DNA of 64,000 nt from UBA877 sp963828815 (GCA_963828815.1 CAWHGD010000002.1:2790001-2854000); one strand, 5' to 3'. Shown: positions 43,680 to 53,808, numbered from the stretch's first letter. The notes: a model not told the origin generated them from the sequence alone. Numbers and translations are program-made.

Positions 43680-44012
43680 TTATTTGCCTCCGCGAGCAGC
43701 ACGGCGGGTATTTTCTTCCATATCCATGAATATCAACAAAGCTTGCGCCATGCCCTGCAGAACCGCGAAATACACCAGCCCGCGCAGCGGCTGCTCGAAC
43801 AGCCATAGAATGTTCTGGGCGATATCCGTAAAACCCATCCCCATCCAGAAGCCGCGGCTCACCTGCAGGAGGGTGGTCCCTACCTGAAGAAACCATTGGG
43901 TGAAATAAAATACTGCTACGATCCAGGAGAACACCTTTGCAGTTGAGGCGAGCCTTAGGACGATATTCTTATTGAAATAGGTTCCAAGATATTCCGAGAT
44001 CCCTTTTTCCAT
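43680..44012 (-). CDS. Membrane protein, unknown function
   Basis: 110 residues. ATG at 44012 has GGAAGGA five bases upstream; the ATG at 44030 lacks a site. Two or three membrane helices: VFSWIVAVFYFTQWFLQVG (about 28-46), a possible amphipathic one near 55-75, and GLVYFAVLQGMAQALLIF near 78-95. The N-terminus MEKGISEYLGTYFNKN and the basic C-terminus NTRRAARGGK are probably cytoplasmic. No family recognised. Confidence 0.65.
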   Translation of the reverse strand: MEKGISEYLGTYFNKNIVLRLASTAKVFSWIVAVFYFTQWFLQVGTTLLQVSRGFWMGMGFTDIAQNILWLFEQPLRGLVYFAVLQGMAQALLIFMDMEENTRRAARGGK

Positions 44013-44496
44013 GACATCCTTCCTTTCCATTCATAATGCACTGAATTAAGAAATCTCCAGTTTCAGCACAGGCAGGTAACTTGTAACGTTAACAACATTA
44101 GATAAGAGACCAATATCTAATTGATGTTTATACCAATGCGATCTGCAATAAAAGAAAATTTCATCAGGTGGATCACCCATTTGGGATCTCCGGTAAAGGT
44201 ATTACAATCAAGGCTCCCCCTTCTCGAGGGCAGGACCTGCCTGCCCCAGGAATCGTGTGCCAGGAATCGATTCCTTAAGGGATCTATTGTCAAATTTACG
44301 GATGAGGGATCGATTTACATCAAATTCCTTAATCAAATCGGGCGATGGAACAGTATCCATGAAAGATTTGGCAGATAATACTTGCTGCGTTGGTGAGGCT
44401 TCTCCCCAAACCTGGAGAGTATCGTCCTTCGGCTTTGTTATAATTATACAATCTACTTACCGTCATTTGTTGATTGAATCGAAAAAAGGTTGCTGA
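44013..44496. other. Intergenic region with likely glnS promoter, no gene seen
   Basis: 484 bases. Open frames of 79-85 codons occur, but they have no ribosome site, no recognised pattern and odd composition, so I leave them out. TATAAT at about 44437 could be the glnS -10 box; no good -35 was found. Confidence 0.45.
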
Positions 44497-46209
44497 ATGA
44501 ATAATAACGACTCCCCAAAAATCGCTAATTTCATCCTTGAAGCAGTCGCAGAGGATTTAAAGAGCGGGCGCTTTGACTACGTTCGCACCCGCCTGCCTCC
44601 CGAGCCAAACGGCTACCTTCACATCGGGCATGTCAAGGCATTCCTGATCGACTATAACACCGCCAGGGAATTCAACGGTGAGCTGGTCCTGCGTTTCGAT
44701 GATACCAATCCGACCAAGGAAGAGACCGAGTTTGTGGAGGCCATCGAAGATGACGCCCGCTGGCTGGGCATCCACTGGGTGAAAGTGACCTTCGCCTCGG
44801 ATTACTTTGACCGGCTCTACGAATGGGCTGTCCGGTTGGTGAAAAAAGGGCTGGCCTATGTGGACGACCAGACGGCCGAGGAGATGAGCACCAGCCGGGG
44901 CACACTGCCGCGCGGCACAAAGTGGAGTGAGACCGAATCAGCATTAAAACCCGGCATCGAGTCCCCCTTTCGCTCTCGACCGGTGGCGGAAAACCTCGAT
45001 CTCCTCGAACGCATGAAAAATGGTGAATTTCCTGATGGCAGCCGCGTTCTGCGCGCAAAGATCGATATGTCGCATCCAAACCTTGTCATGCGCGACCCGG
45101 TCATGTACCGCATTATGCATGCTACCCACCACCGCACAGGTGATAAATGGTGCATTTACCCGATGTACGACTGGTCGCACGGTCAGAATGACTCCATGGA
45201 AGGCATAACGCATTCCCTGTGCTCACAGGAATACATGATCCACCGTCCCCTCTATGAATGGTTCCTCGAGCAATTGGGTGAGTTTAAGACACGCCAGATC
45301 GAATTTACACGCCTGAATCTGACCTATGCCATGATGAGCAAGCGAAAACTTCGCAAACTCGTCGAGACTGGTATCGTAAACGGTTGGGACGATCCCCGCC
45401 TCACCACCTTGCGTGGTCTGCGCCGCCGGGGAGTGACCCCTGAAGCCATCCAAACCTTCATCGCGGCAACTGGAGAAACGAATAACGATAGCTGGGTGGA
45501 TATGGCTCAACTGGAGGCCTGCATCCGTGACGACCTGAACCGGCATTCGGTCCGCCGTATGGCCGTTCTCCACCCCATTAAACTGATCATCGACAATTAT
45601 CCCGATGATCAGACCGAGGAAATGACCGCCATCAATAATCCGGAAGATGAGACCGCAGGAACTCGCAAAGTCCCGTTCTCGAAAATTTTATACATTGAAC
45701 AGGATGATTTCCGCGAAGAACCACCGCCAAAATTTCATCGTCTCTATCCGGGGAACGAGGTGCGGTTGCGGTATGCCTACCTGGTAAAATGCACCGGTGT
45801 TACACTCGATCCGGTCAACGGCGCGGTGACCGAGGTGCATTGCACCTACGATCCCGCCACGCGTGGCGGCGACACTCCTGATGGACGTAAGGTTAAATCC
45901 ACCATCCACTGGGTATCTGCAAATCATGCCGTGAGTGGCGATCTGCGTCTCTATGAGCAATTGTTCACGGTCGAGAATCCGGATATCGGTGATGATGTCA
46001 ATTCGATCCTCAATCCGCACTCGCTGGAAGAATTGAAAGGATGCTTCCTTGAGCCATCCCTGGCACAGGCGCAGTCTGGAGATAAATTTCAATTCGAGCG
46101 GAATGGCTATTTCTGTGCTGATCCGGATTCAATTCCCGGAAAGCCTGTGTTCAATCGCACCGTGACACTCAAGGATACCTGGGCTAAAATCGCAAAATCC
46201 ACAGGATGA
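44497..46209 (+). CDS. glnS: Glutaminyl-tRNA synthetase
   Basis: 570 residues. PPEPNGYLHIGHVKAFLIDY holds the HIGH motif, LRFDDTNPTKE follows, MSKRKL is the KMSKS motif, and the beta-barrel anticodon domain runs from about 345 to the end. The N-terminus FVRTRFPPEPNGY-like pattern separates GlnRS from GluRS. With both glnS and gltX present, Gln-tRNA is probably made directly. Confidence 0.97.
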   Translation: MNNNDSPKIANFILEAVAEDLKSGRFDYVRTRLPPEPNGYLHIGHVKAFLIDYNTAREFNGELVLRFDDTNPTKEETEFVEAIEDDARWLGIHWVKVTFASDYFDRLYEWAVRLVKKGLAYVDDQTAEEMSTSRGTLPRGTKWSETESALKPGIESPFRSRPVAENLDLLERMKNGEFPDGSRVLRAKIDMSHPNLVMRDPVMYRIMHATHHRTGDKWCIYPMYDWSHGQNDSMEGITHSLCSQEYMIHRPLYEWFLEQLGEFKTRQIEFTRLNLTYAMMSKRKLRKLVETGIVNGWDDPRLTTLRGLRRRGVTPEAIQTFIAATGETNNDSWVDMAQLEACIRDDLNRHSVRRMAVLHPIKLIIDNYPDDQTEEMTAINNPEDETAGTRKVPFSKILYIEQDDFREEPPPKFHRLYPGNEVRLRYAYLVKCTGVTLDPVNGAVTEVHCTYDPATRGGDTPDGRKVKSTIHWVSANHAVSGDLRLYEQLFTVENPDIGDDVNSILNPHSLEELKGCFLEPSLAQAQSGDKFQFERNGYFCADPDSIPGKPVFNRTVTLKDTWAKIAKSTG

Positions 46210-46213
46210 ATTC

Positions 46214-46987
46214 ATGACAATCACTGGTTTCATTATTGCTGGCCTGGCTGCCATTGCAGCAGGTCTGGTCAATGCATTGGCTGGTGGCGGGACTTTGATC
46301 ACCTTCCCCGTTCTGATGGCGATCGGCCTTCCAGCAGTCTCAGCCAATGTTACCAACACGGTCGCCCTCTGCCCTGGTTATATCGGTGGAACACTGGCGC
46401 AAGGTAATGAACTCAAAGGCCAGAAGCATCGTTTGTGGATGCTCATCCCGGCTGGAGCGCTTGGCGGTCTGCTTGGAGGTATCCTGCTCCTGCACACAGG
46501 TGAAAAACTCTTTACCCAGTTGGTACCATTTCTCATCCTTCTGGCCTCAACCCTGTTGGCAGTTCAGAATCCCGTGCGCGCCTGGCTTTCCCGCCGCCAG
46601 GAACAGGGTTCAACCAGGGTACTGAGGGAAGGGTGGGTATTCTTCCCGGTTTTTCTGGCAGCTATTTACGGCGGTTATTTCGGTGCAGGCCTGAGTGTCA
46701 TCGTGCTGGCAGTGCTGGGATTGGTGATGAATGATTCACTGACCCGGTTGAATGCATTCAAGCAGGGCATCGCATTTGCAGCCAATCTTACCGCGGCAGT
46801 GTTCTTCGTCTTTTCAGGGAAAGTTGCCTGGAGTGTGGCACTTGTCATGGCTGTGGGAGCCTTGTTCGGAGGCGTGCTGGGAGGAAAACTCGCCGGCAAA
46901 GTGAAACCCGCCACCCTGCGATGGATCGTGGTGCTGATAGGTTTCGTTGTTGGTGCGATCTACCTGGTGCGGTTATTCCTGACCTGA
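46214..46987 (+). CDS. TauE/SafE-family membrane permease
   Basis: 257 residues, about eight membrane helices in two repeats: GLAAIAAGLVNALAGGGTLITFP at the start of the first, GGYFGAGLSVIVLAVLGL at the start of the second, both with the small-residue pattern of the family. Members export or import sulfonates, sulfite or related anions; the substrate is unknown. It starts 5 bases after the glnS stop, so it may share that transcript. Confidence 0.9.
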   Translation: MTITGFIIAGLAAIAAGLVNALAGGGTLITFPVLMAIGLPAVSANVTNTVALCPGYIGGTLAQGNELKGQKHRLWMLIPAGALGGLLGGILLLHTGEKLFTQLVPFLILLASTLLAVQNPVRAWLSRRQEQGSTRVLREGWVFFPVFLAAIYGGYFGAGLSVIVLAVLGLVMNDSLTRLNAFKQGIAFAANLTAAVFFVFSGKVAWSVALVMAVGALFGGVLGGKLAGKVKPATLRWIVVLIGFVVGAIYLVRLFLT

Positions 46988-47001
46988 GTTCAGGAGTGGT
47001 T

Positions 47002-48496
47002 TTACTCCCCTTCCAGCATCGCGATCGCTTTTTTCAACCTGACCAGCACTTTATCCTTCCCTACAATTTCCATGCTCTCAAATAATGGCGGGCTGACAGT
47101 CTGTCCGGTTACTGCCGCGCGTAAAATGCCAAACACCTGCCCGGGGCTCATTCCAAGTTGTTCGATTAAAAGACGCAAGGGTGGTTCTGCGCTCGCAGGA
47201 GTTATCTCTGGCAGGGAAGCCAGGATTTGATATGCCTTTTGGGCAATTTCTGCTGATTGCGCAGAGGTAAGATTCCTGGCAATTAGATCCTCTTTTTTTG
47301 GTTCGACAGTCTCCTTGAAGAACCAGGCTGCAAACGGCAGGCAGTCGTCCAGTGTTACCAGACGCTCGCGAATGAGCGGGATGATCTTCAAGAGCCTGGC
47401 ATCATCCACTTCCAGTCCTTCCTTCAGGAAGAAAGGCTTGATCCGCGCAGCGAGTTCCTCGTTTGGAAGCAGACGGATGTGGGTCGCATTGAAATGGTCG
47501 AGTTTGGCAAAATTGATTGCCGCCGGAGAGGGGGTGAGATTGTGAATATCGAATCGGGCGATCATGTCATCCAGGGTGAGAATGTCATCTTCCGGCACAC
47601 CCCAGCCCATCAAGGCGATCCAATTTAACACACCTTCAGGGATGTATCCCAATCCCTGCAGATCGCCGACAAAGATAGAGTGACCATCCTTGATGGCATC
47701 TGTCGCTTCACGTTTGCTCATCTTGCCCTTGCCGCTTGGCTTAAGAAAGACCGATAGATGTACAAAGAGCGGTTCTTCCCATCCGAAGGCGCGGATGATA
47801 TGGACATGCAATGGCAGGGACGGCAGCCATTCCGAACCGCGAATGACATGGCTGATCCCCATCAGGTGATCATCCACCATGGCGGCAAAATGATAAGTGG
47901 GCAGACCATCGGATTTAAGCAGAACGGAATCATCCAGTGCGGAATTCTCAGTGCTGGTGGAACCGCGCAGGAGATCCGTTGTGATAATGCTCCCTTCCTT
48001 GGGCATTCTGAAACGAATGACAAACTTCTCGCCTGCGGCTGCCCGGCGGCGCCCCTCGCCCGGATCCAGGTTGCGGCAGGTTCCATCATAACGAGGGTTT
48101 TGTTTCTTCTTTATTTGCTCTTGGCGGATTTTGTTCAGCCGCGCCGGCGTCACAGAAGCAAGGGAAAGCATTCCCAAGATCCACCAGTTTCCAGGCCAGG
48201 TCGGTATATAGTTCACGACGTTCGGTTTGACGGTAGGGACCACATGGACCACCAATATCAGGACCTTCGTCGAAATTGATCCCCAGCCAGTGCAATCCAT
48301 CGATCAGTTCCTTTTCAGCTTGCGGTACAAACCTTTTTTGATCGGTGTCTTCGATTCTCAGGATAATAGTCCCGCCGCTGCGCCGGGCCAACAGGAATGG
48401 AAACAGCGCAGAACGGGCGCTTCCGAGGTGCATTCGACCAGTCGGTGAAGGAGCAAATCGTGTGCGAACAGGTTTCAGATCCAAGCGATTCTCCAT
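47002..48496 (-). CDS. gltX: Glutamyl-tRNA synthetase, one frameshift
   Basis: About 497 residues after correction. FAPSPTGRMHLGSARSALFPFLLAR holds the HIGH motif, ILRIEDTDQKRF and YTDLAWKLVDLGNAFPCFCD follow in one frame; the rest (RLNKIRQEQIKKKQNPRYDG, DGLPTYHFAAMVDDH, KGKMSKREA, anticodon domain) is in another. The switch lies in 48138-48150, within GCCGGCGCGG; the span is one base over a multiple of three. The protein is otherwise complete and the gene is essential, so a one-base over-call is the best explanation. The ATG at 48496 overlaps the rodA stop by one base. Confidence 0.9.
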
Positions 48497-49596
48497 TAGA
48501 AGTCCAGTGGTTTGTGCCGGATGATCACACTTTCCACCAGGCCTATGCCAAGCATCAATGAGATCAAGCCGCTGCCGCCATAACTGATAAACGGCAGAGG
48601 TATCCCGGTCACCGGGATCAGGTTCAGGTTGACGGCTATATTGACCGCAGCCTGGAAGAAAATGAGTATCGCCACACCGTAGGCGATCATCGATCCAAAT
48701 GGATCCCGGGCAAGTCTTGCGGCTCTCAGGCAACGATAAACTATGAAACCAATAAGCAAGAGAACAAAGATCGTCCCAAACAAGCCCAGTTCCTCACCAA
48801 TCACTGAAAAAATAAAATCATTATGCCGTACTTTCATGAAGCGCAGCTGGGTCTGGGTCCCATGACCATACCCCTTGCCTGCGATTCCTCCAGAGCCAAG
48901 GGCGATCAAAGCCTGGATCACGTTGTAAGTTGCGCCATTCCGGGCGCTCAGGTCGGGACGGAAGAAATTAACGATCCGCTGCTGCTGGTATGGTTGGATG
49001 AAGTTGAAAGCGACTACAGTCAGTATCAGACCCCCCAGCACCATGATCCCGAGTTGCTTCATTTGCAGCCCGCTGTCCCAGGTCATGGCTGCCCATAACA
49101 CCATGATGACTATAACATTACTTAGATTTGGTTGAATGAAGATCAAACCGGCAACGATCAATACGATGATGAGCCCCTTGAATAACCAGGTCCAATTCCG
49201 GGGAGCTTCATTATTTTTCCAGAAGTAATTTGCCAGCGCCAGGATTATCACGATCTTAGCCAATTCCGTGGGTTGTATGGATACAAGCCCGGTCTCGATC
49301 CAGCGTGTGGCTCCAAACCTGGCTCCCCCGATAACAAACAACAACAGCAGGAATACTACGATGACAATATACATGGGGACAATTGCGCCAGACCAGAAGC
49401 GATAGTCAATGGCAGCTGCCAGTATAATGACCACGAATCCAATCCCGCCAAAAATGATCTGGCGAGGCACCAGGGTCGCCAGGTTCTCATTGCCCGCGAT
49501 CGCAGAGAGAATCATGGTAACCCCAAATACCAGGGCCACGATGACTGCCCCCAGCAGCCAGAAATCAAAATGTCGCCAGAAACCGCTTCGGAACAT
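48496..49596 (-). CDS. rodA: Rod-shape SEDS protein RodA
   Basis: 366 residues, about ten membrane helices. Peptidoglycan glycosyltransferase of the elongation machinery. Motifs: GATRWIETGLVSIQPTELAK, IVNFFRPDLSARNGATYNVIQALIALGSGG (with the Asp expected at the catalytic position), FSVIGEELGLFG and LPFISYGGSGL. It lies between minE (17 bases) and gltX (overlap). This is the second SEDS protein in the window and, unlike the first, has no extra domain. Confidence 0.95.
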   Translation of the reverse strand: MFRSGFWRHFDFWLLGAVIVALVFGVTMILSAIAGNENLATLVPRQIIFGGIGFVVIILAAAIDYRFWSGAIVPMYIVIVVFLLLLFVIGGARFGATRWIETGLVSIQPTELAKIVIILALANYFWKNNEAPRNWTWLFKGLIIVLIVAGLIFIQPNLSNVIVIMVLWAAMTWDSGLQMKQLGIMVLGGLILTVVAFNFIQPYQQQRIVNFFRPDLSARNGATYNVIQALIALGSGGIAGKGYGHGTQTQLRFMKVRHNDFIFSVIGEELGLFGTIFVLLLIGFIVYRCLRAARLARDPFGSMIAYGVAILIFFQAAVNIAVNLNLIPVTGIPLPFISYGGSGLISLMLGIGLVESVIIRHKPLDF

Positions 49597-49613
49597 GGTC
49601 GATTATCTAAGGA

Positions 49614-49871
49614 CTAGAATCGTCCCCTTCTTCGGTTTACACTTCGCAGCGGGATATCAGCCACCAGTCGTTGGGATCTTCCATCATGGGCAACATTGAT
49701 TGTCACTGCGGAAGGATCGATCTCAATATGGCGTGAAATGGTCGCGATCAAATCATCTTTCAGCGAATCCAATTCTGCCGGGGTTAGATCGGTGCGATCA
49801 TGGATCAATACCAATTGCAGTCTTTCCTTGGCGCTGTTTGCACTCTTCCTGCGTCCGAATAACCAAGCCAT
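49614..49871 (-). CDS. minE: Cell division topological factor MinE
   Basis: 85 residues from ATG 49871 (GGAGG eight bases upstream). N-terminal amphipathic membrane-binding helix (MAWLFGRRKSANSAKERL), the MinD-interacting segment LQLVLIHDRTDLTP, and the beta-rich C-terminal dimer domain ISRHIEIDPSAVTINV. It stimulates MinD ATPase. Length is normal. Confidence 0.95.
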   Translation of the reverse strand: MAWLFGRRKSANSAKERLQLVLIHDRTDLTPAELDSLKDDLIATISRHIEIDPSAVTINVAHDGRSQRLVADIPLRSVNRRRGRF

Positions 49872-49873
49872 GA

Positions 49874-50659
49874 TCACTTCCTCCCCAGGAGACGTTGAAA
49901 TATATTCTGTCCTTCAAGGTCCATCAAGGGCACCTGTTCGCCCATTAACCGGCGGGCAATGTTCTGGAATGCCTGCCCGGCCTTGCTTTTTCCATCAAGC
50001 GCCAGGGGTTGGCCTCGATTGGAAGCGACAATGACATTTCCGTCCTCCGGTATCACGCCGATCAATTCAACTGCCAGAAGATCAAGCACATCCGCAACAG
50101 ATAACATGTCCCCGCGTTTTACCATCACCGGGTCCAGCCTGTTAATCACCAGCGCGGCGGGACCTTTCATTTCAGCATCCAGTATCCCAATCACCCGGTC
50201 TGCATCACGTACCGCCGAGACTTCGGGATTGGTCATCACCACCACCCGGTCTGCTGCAGCAATGGCATTCTTGAAACCTCGTTCAATGCCGGCCGGGGAA
50301 TCGATGAGGATCCAGTCCACCTCCTGCCTTAATTCATTACATAGAGTAACCATGTCACTTGGTGAGACCGAGGTTTTATCTCGTGTTTGCGCGGCAGGGA
50401 TGAGATACAACTCGGGCAAGCGTTTATCCCGGATCATCGCCTGACGCAGTCTGCAGCGCCCTTCGATCACATCCACAAGGTCGTAGACGATGCGATTCTC
50501 CAGCCCCAGGACCACATCCAGGTTTCTCAAACCGATATCGCCATCGATACAGGTTACTTTCTGCCCACGCGAGGCAAGTGCAACGGCGATATTCGCCACC
50601 GAAGTGGTTTTCCCAACCCCTCCCTTTCCGGAGGCAATCGTCACTACTTTAGCTGTCAT
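49874..50659 (-). CDS. minD: Septum site-determining ATPase MinD
   Basis: 261 residues. Deviant Walker A (SGKGGVGKTTS) at about residue 9, IDGDIGLRNLDVVLGLENR, DSPAGIERG, and a C-terminal amphipathic targeting helix (NIFQRLLGRK). ATG at 50659 has AGGAAGG upstream and is one base after the minC stop; the longer frame would enter minC. Confidence 0.97.
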   Translation of the reverse strand: MTAKVVTIASGKGGVGKTTSVANIAVALASRGQKVTCIDGDIGLRNLDVVLGLENRIVYDLVDVIEGRCRLRQAMIRDKRLPELYLIPAAQTRDKTSVSPSDMVTLCNELRQEVDWILIDSPAGIERGFKNAIAAADRVVVMTNPEVSAVRDADRVIGILDAEMKGPAALVINRLDPVMVKRGDMLSVADVLDLLAVELIGVIPEDGNVIVASNRGQPLALDGKSKAGQAFQNIARRLMGEQVPLMDLEGQNIFQRLLGRK

Positions 50660-50660
50660 G

Positions 50661-51347
50661 TCACCTTCCTGTAGATACTTGCCAGGGTTCTGCAACCAGT
50701 ATACCGTCTTTCAAACCGGCCACCTCCGGCTGGCTCTTTCCTTGTTTTTTCGGCGAGACAGCAATCTCGCCCGCAATCCGTAGCTGCGTGGGTGCCAGTT
50801 CCAATGCGCACACAACCGCGCTCATGTCCCCCTGTGCACCTGCATGGACCACGCCGCGCAGCCGCCCCCAGACGATCACGCTCCCTCCGGCAACAATTTC
50901 TGCCCCAGGGTTGACATCCCCCATCACGACCACATTTCCTTCAAAAAGGACCTTGCCACCGGAACGGAGCGGACCTTTGATCCATTTGGCTGCACCTTCG
51001 GGCAGTTGCCCGGCTGCCTCCCTGTCGTTAATTGGCGAGGGCTTCGAGATCCGGGTTGCCATCCCAAGATTCTGCGCGGTGGTCTCGGTTATCGGTGATT
51101 CGCTCAAAACCGCCCACAAGGTTATTCCACGCTCAGATAGTTGATCGCGTAATATGGATAATTCGGCTACCCGCAACTCGTTTTCTCCAACATCCAGGGC
51201 AACTCGCGCTCCTTGAAAGAACGAAGCCCGGGCGTCGACATTTTCTATGAAAGCAGGAGCCAACTCTGACCAATCGCTCCCTTCGAACGTGATCAGCAAA
51301 CCGTCCCGGATACCTTTGATCTGAAATTTTGGAGGTGTTTTGTCCAT
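50661..51347 (-). CDS. minC: Septum formation inhibitor MinC
   Basis: 228 residues. N-terminal FtsZ-inhibiting domain (about 1-110) and C-terminal beta-helix (about 120-210) with the pattern GGKVLFEGNVVVMGDVNPGAEIVAGG and ALELAPTQLRIAGEIAV, which binds MinD and FtsZ. First gene of a minC-minD-minE-rodA-gltX run. Confidence 0.95.
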   Translation of the reverse strand: MDKTPPKFQIKGIRDGLLITFEGSDWSELAPAFIENVDARASFFQGARVALDVGENELRVAELSILRDQLSERGITLWAVLSESPITETTAQNLGMATRISKPSPINDREAAGQLPEGAAKWIKGPLRSGGKVLFEGNVVVMGDVNPGAEIVAGGSVIVWGRLRGVVHAGAQGDMSAVVCALELAPTQLRIAGEIAVSPKKQGKSQPEVAGLKDGILVAEPWQVSTGR

Positions 51348-51623
51348 GATTCCCGAAATTATACTGCCTTTTGTGAATCACCAATAGCGATGAAGGATCG
51401 CAGGAAGGTCCTTGAGACCTCCTTGGTTGATTTTCTGCTCCCATATCGGGAAAGTCCGCCCTCAAACCATAGACGAGGTATTCGTGAATGCAATTGTTAC
51501 CAAATTCGCAATTGGATTCATTTTCACATTAGGCCTTCCCATCGGTGCTAGCCTCTGGTAAAATCAGCCCCCGGAGCGTTGTACCCTTCGCTCCACCATC
51601 CTATTGATCGAAAGGGCTTGAAA

Positions 51624-52163
51624 ATGAAAGTATTACTTATCAAGGACGTTTATAAACTGGGACGTGCGGGCGATGTGAAGAAGGTCGCCGATGGTTACGG
51701 GCGCAATTTTCTCCTCCCGCAGAAGATGGCAGTCCTGGCTACCCCGGGTGCAACAAAAACTGCTGAAAAGATCCGCATCAAGGCCGCTGAAAAGCGTGTC
51801 ATCCTGAACGATGAAATGAGCCAGGTCGCCAAGGCGTTGGAAAATGTCCAGTTGACCTTTGGAGCCCGGGCTGGTGAGACAGGCAAGTTGTACGGATCGA
51901 TCACTTCTCAGGAAGTGGCTGATGCCATTCAAAAGAAGACTGGTTACAGCCTTAAACGCCAACAACTGGATATGCAGCCGTTACGGGTATTAGGTGAACA
52001 TACCGTTCGCATCCGGTTGACGATGGATCTGATCCCTGAAATAAAAGTCACTGTCTTCCGCGAAGGCGAAGCGGAACCAAGTCTGCCCATCGAAGAACCA
52101 GCACCCGCGGCTGAAGAAATTCCTCCGGTTGACACCTCTGCAGATACAGAACTAACCGCGTAA
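51624..52163 (+). CDS. rplI: 50S ribosomal protein L9
   Basis: 179 residues from the ATG at 51624 (AAAGGG upstream). MKVLLIKDVYKLGRAGDVKKVADGYGRNFLLP is the N-terminal domain, followed by the long helix and the C-terminal RNA-binding half. The last 30 residues (Pro/Glu/Ala-rich) are an extension beyond E. coli L9. Confidence 0.97.
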   Translation: MKVLLIKDVYKLGRAGDVKKVADGYGRNFLLPQKMAVLATPGATKTAEKIRIKAAEKRVILNDEMSQVAKALENVQLTFGARAGETGKLYGSITSQEVADAIQKKTGYSLKRQQLDMQPLRVLGEHTVRIRLTMDLIPEIKVTVFREGEAEPSLPIEEPAPAAEEIPPVDTSADTELTA

Positions 52164-52188
52164 ATTCCTTAACCAGGTCCCCTTGAAG

Positions 52189-52231
52189 CATCACCGGTAC
52201 ATCCATCCAGGGAAACCGGTGATGTTTTCTT
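52189..52231 (+). terminator. Rho-independent terminator after rplI
   Basis: A 10-bp stem CATCACCGGT/ACCGGTGATG with a 16-base loop, then TTTTCTT. The next gene starts only 8 bases later, so read-through would be needed to express it unless it has its own promoter in this gap. Confidence 0.75.
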
Positions 52232-52238
52232 AACCCTT

Positions 52239-53744
52239 ATGCAAGAGACGATCGGAACGCAACTCAAACATGCGCGTGAAGCAAAAAACCTGACCATCAA
52301 GAAGGTGGAGCAAGCCACGCGCATCCGCGCCCATCAAATTGAAGCCATCGAAGCCGATGATTTTGAATCGCTGCCTTCGCTGGTCCAGGCTCGAGCCTTC
52401 ATCCGCCTGTATGCAGATTTTCTTGGGGTTCCAATCGAAGAGATAATGGCACCCTTGCAGAGCACAGCAAGTGGACCGCAAGACCAAATATCTGGTCCTG
52501 AGATGGTTCAGGAACAGGCATCAGAACAATTCTCCGGGAAGGATTCGGAACCTCCCCCACCGGAATCCTGGAAAGGCAGACAACAACTACATAACCTGCT
52601 GTCGCGTCTGGCGATAATTATATCAAACCAAAAGAATCGTTCCAAACAGGGTGAAACGGTCGATTCGAGCCTGATTATCGAAGAAAATGCTGGAAAGGTT
52701 GAATTCGACAACACCATCGAGGGCTCCCCTCTTCCCCTCTCGGAACCTCTTCAGTCTCAAGTGAAGTTCATATCCATTGGCAAGACACTACAATTGCGCC
52801 GGGAAGCAATCAGTCTTAGCCTGGCTGAAGTGGAACGGCACATCCACGTTGGCAGGCATTATCTCCAGGCTTTGGAAGCCGGGGATTTAGATCACTTACC
52901 CTCCTCAGTTCAAGCCAGAGGCATGCTGGTAAACTACGCCCATTTCCTCGATCTGGATGTGGATGCGCTCCTGCTCGTTTTCGCAGAAGGATTACAGACT
53001 CAGCGTCTAGAGAAGATTTCGATTCAGGCTTCAGCCACCAATAGGCCTGGGACGAAATTTCCCTTCTTGGGAAAGATTACTGGAAAAATAATCATCCCGG
53101 CTGCCATCAAGCGATTTTTTTCAGTGGACATTTTCGTGGGTGGAGGATTAATTCTTCTCTTGCTCGTATTTGCCGTCTGGGGTACAAGCCGTATCATCAA
53201 CTTGCGCGCGGGAACCACCCCACAACCGACAGCTCTCTCCATATTAAATATTCTGGAAAGTTCACCGGAAGCAGTGACTGCTTCCATCACACCGACCTTG
53301 CAGTCGAATGGAGATAGTACCATCCAACCGGTGCCAAGTGAGTCTCTTGTCCTCACGATGCCGGTGGCTGGAAAAGGTCCGATACAGGTTGTGGTCATCG
53401 CCCAGGAACAGGCATGGGTGCGCGTGACTGTGGATTTTAAGATCCAATTCGAAGGGAGGGTTACTCCCGGCACTGCCTATCCCTATGATGGCAACATCCA
53501 GATTGAGGTTCTGACAGGAAATGGGCGTGTCATCAGTATCCTTTACAACCAGAATAATCTTGGACCCATGGGAAACCTGGGCGAGGTTGTGGATCGAATA
53601 TATACTGCAGATGCAATTCTCAATCCCACCTCAACCTTTACACCCACACCTACTACTACCCCTACCCCCACGGCAACCCTGCGTCCATCTGCCACTCTAC
53701 GCCCGAGCAAGACCCCTCGCATCACTTCGACGCCTGGCCCGTGA
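52239..53744 (+). CDS. RodZ-like protein with two cytoplasmic HTH domains
   Basis: 501 residues. Two RodZ-type HTH domains: residues 5-72 (IGTQLKHAREAKNLTIKKVE, LVQARAFIRLYADFLGV) and 178-250 (GKTLQLRREAISLSLAEVER, SVQARGMLVNYAHFLDL), joined by a charged linker. One membrane helix (about 298-315), a Thr/Pro segment, then an outside beta domain (about 370-460, GKGPIQVVVIAQEQAWVRVTVD) like the DUF4115 domain of RodZ, and a Pro/Thr tail. RodZ links MreB to the wall machinery and normally has one HTH. No mreB is nearby. Confidence 0.88.
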   Translation: MQETIGTQLKHAREAKNLTIKKVEQATRIRAHQIEAIEADDFESLPSLVQARAFIRLYADFLGVPIEEIMAPLQSTASGPQDQISGPEMVQEQASEQFSGKDSEPPPPESWKGRQQLHNLLSRLAIIISNQKNRSKQGETVDSSLIIEENAGKVEFDNTIEGSPLPLSEPLQSQVKFISIGKTLQLRREAISLSLAEVERHIHVGRHYLQALEAGDLDHLPSSVQARGMLVNYAHFLDLDVDALLLVFAEGLQTQRLEKISIQASATNRPGTKFPFLGKITGKIIIPAAIKRFFSVDIFVGGGLILLLLVFAVWGTSRIINLRAGTTPQPTALSILNILESSPEAVTASITPTLQSNGDSTIQPVPSESLVLTMPVAGKGPIQVVVIAQEQAWVRVTVDFKIQFEGRVTPGTAYPYDGNIQIEVLTGNGRVISILYNQNNLGPMGNLGEVVDRIYTADAILNPTSTFTPTPTTTPTPTATLRPSATLRPSKTPRITSTPGP

Positions 53745-53808
53745 TAGAGATTGTTTTTGATTATTCCTTTATTTCTAAACCAAACTCGGAAAGAACCTTT
53801 GATTTAAT

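Noticed and set aside
44121..44496. Two open frames of 79-85 codons before glnS
   Set aside because: No ribosome site, no family pattern, and they overlap each other in different frames.
51484..51561. A 25-codon hydrophobic frame starting at GTG upstream of rplI
   Set aside because: No ribosome site and it covers the likely rplI promoter; chance hydrophobicity is more likely.
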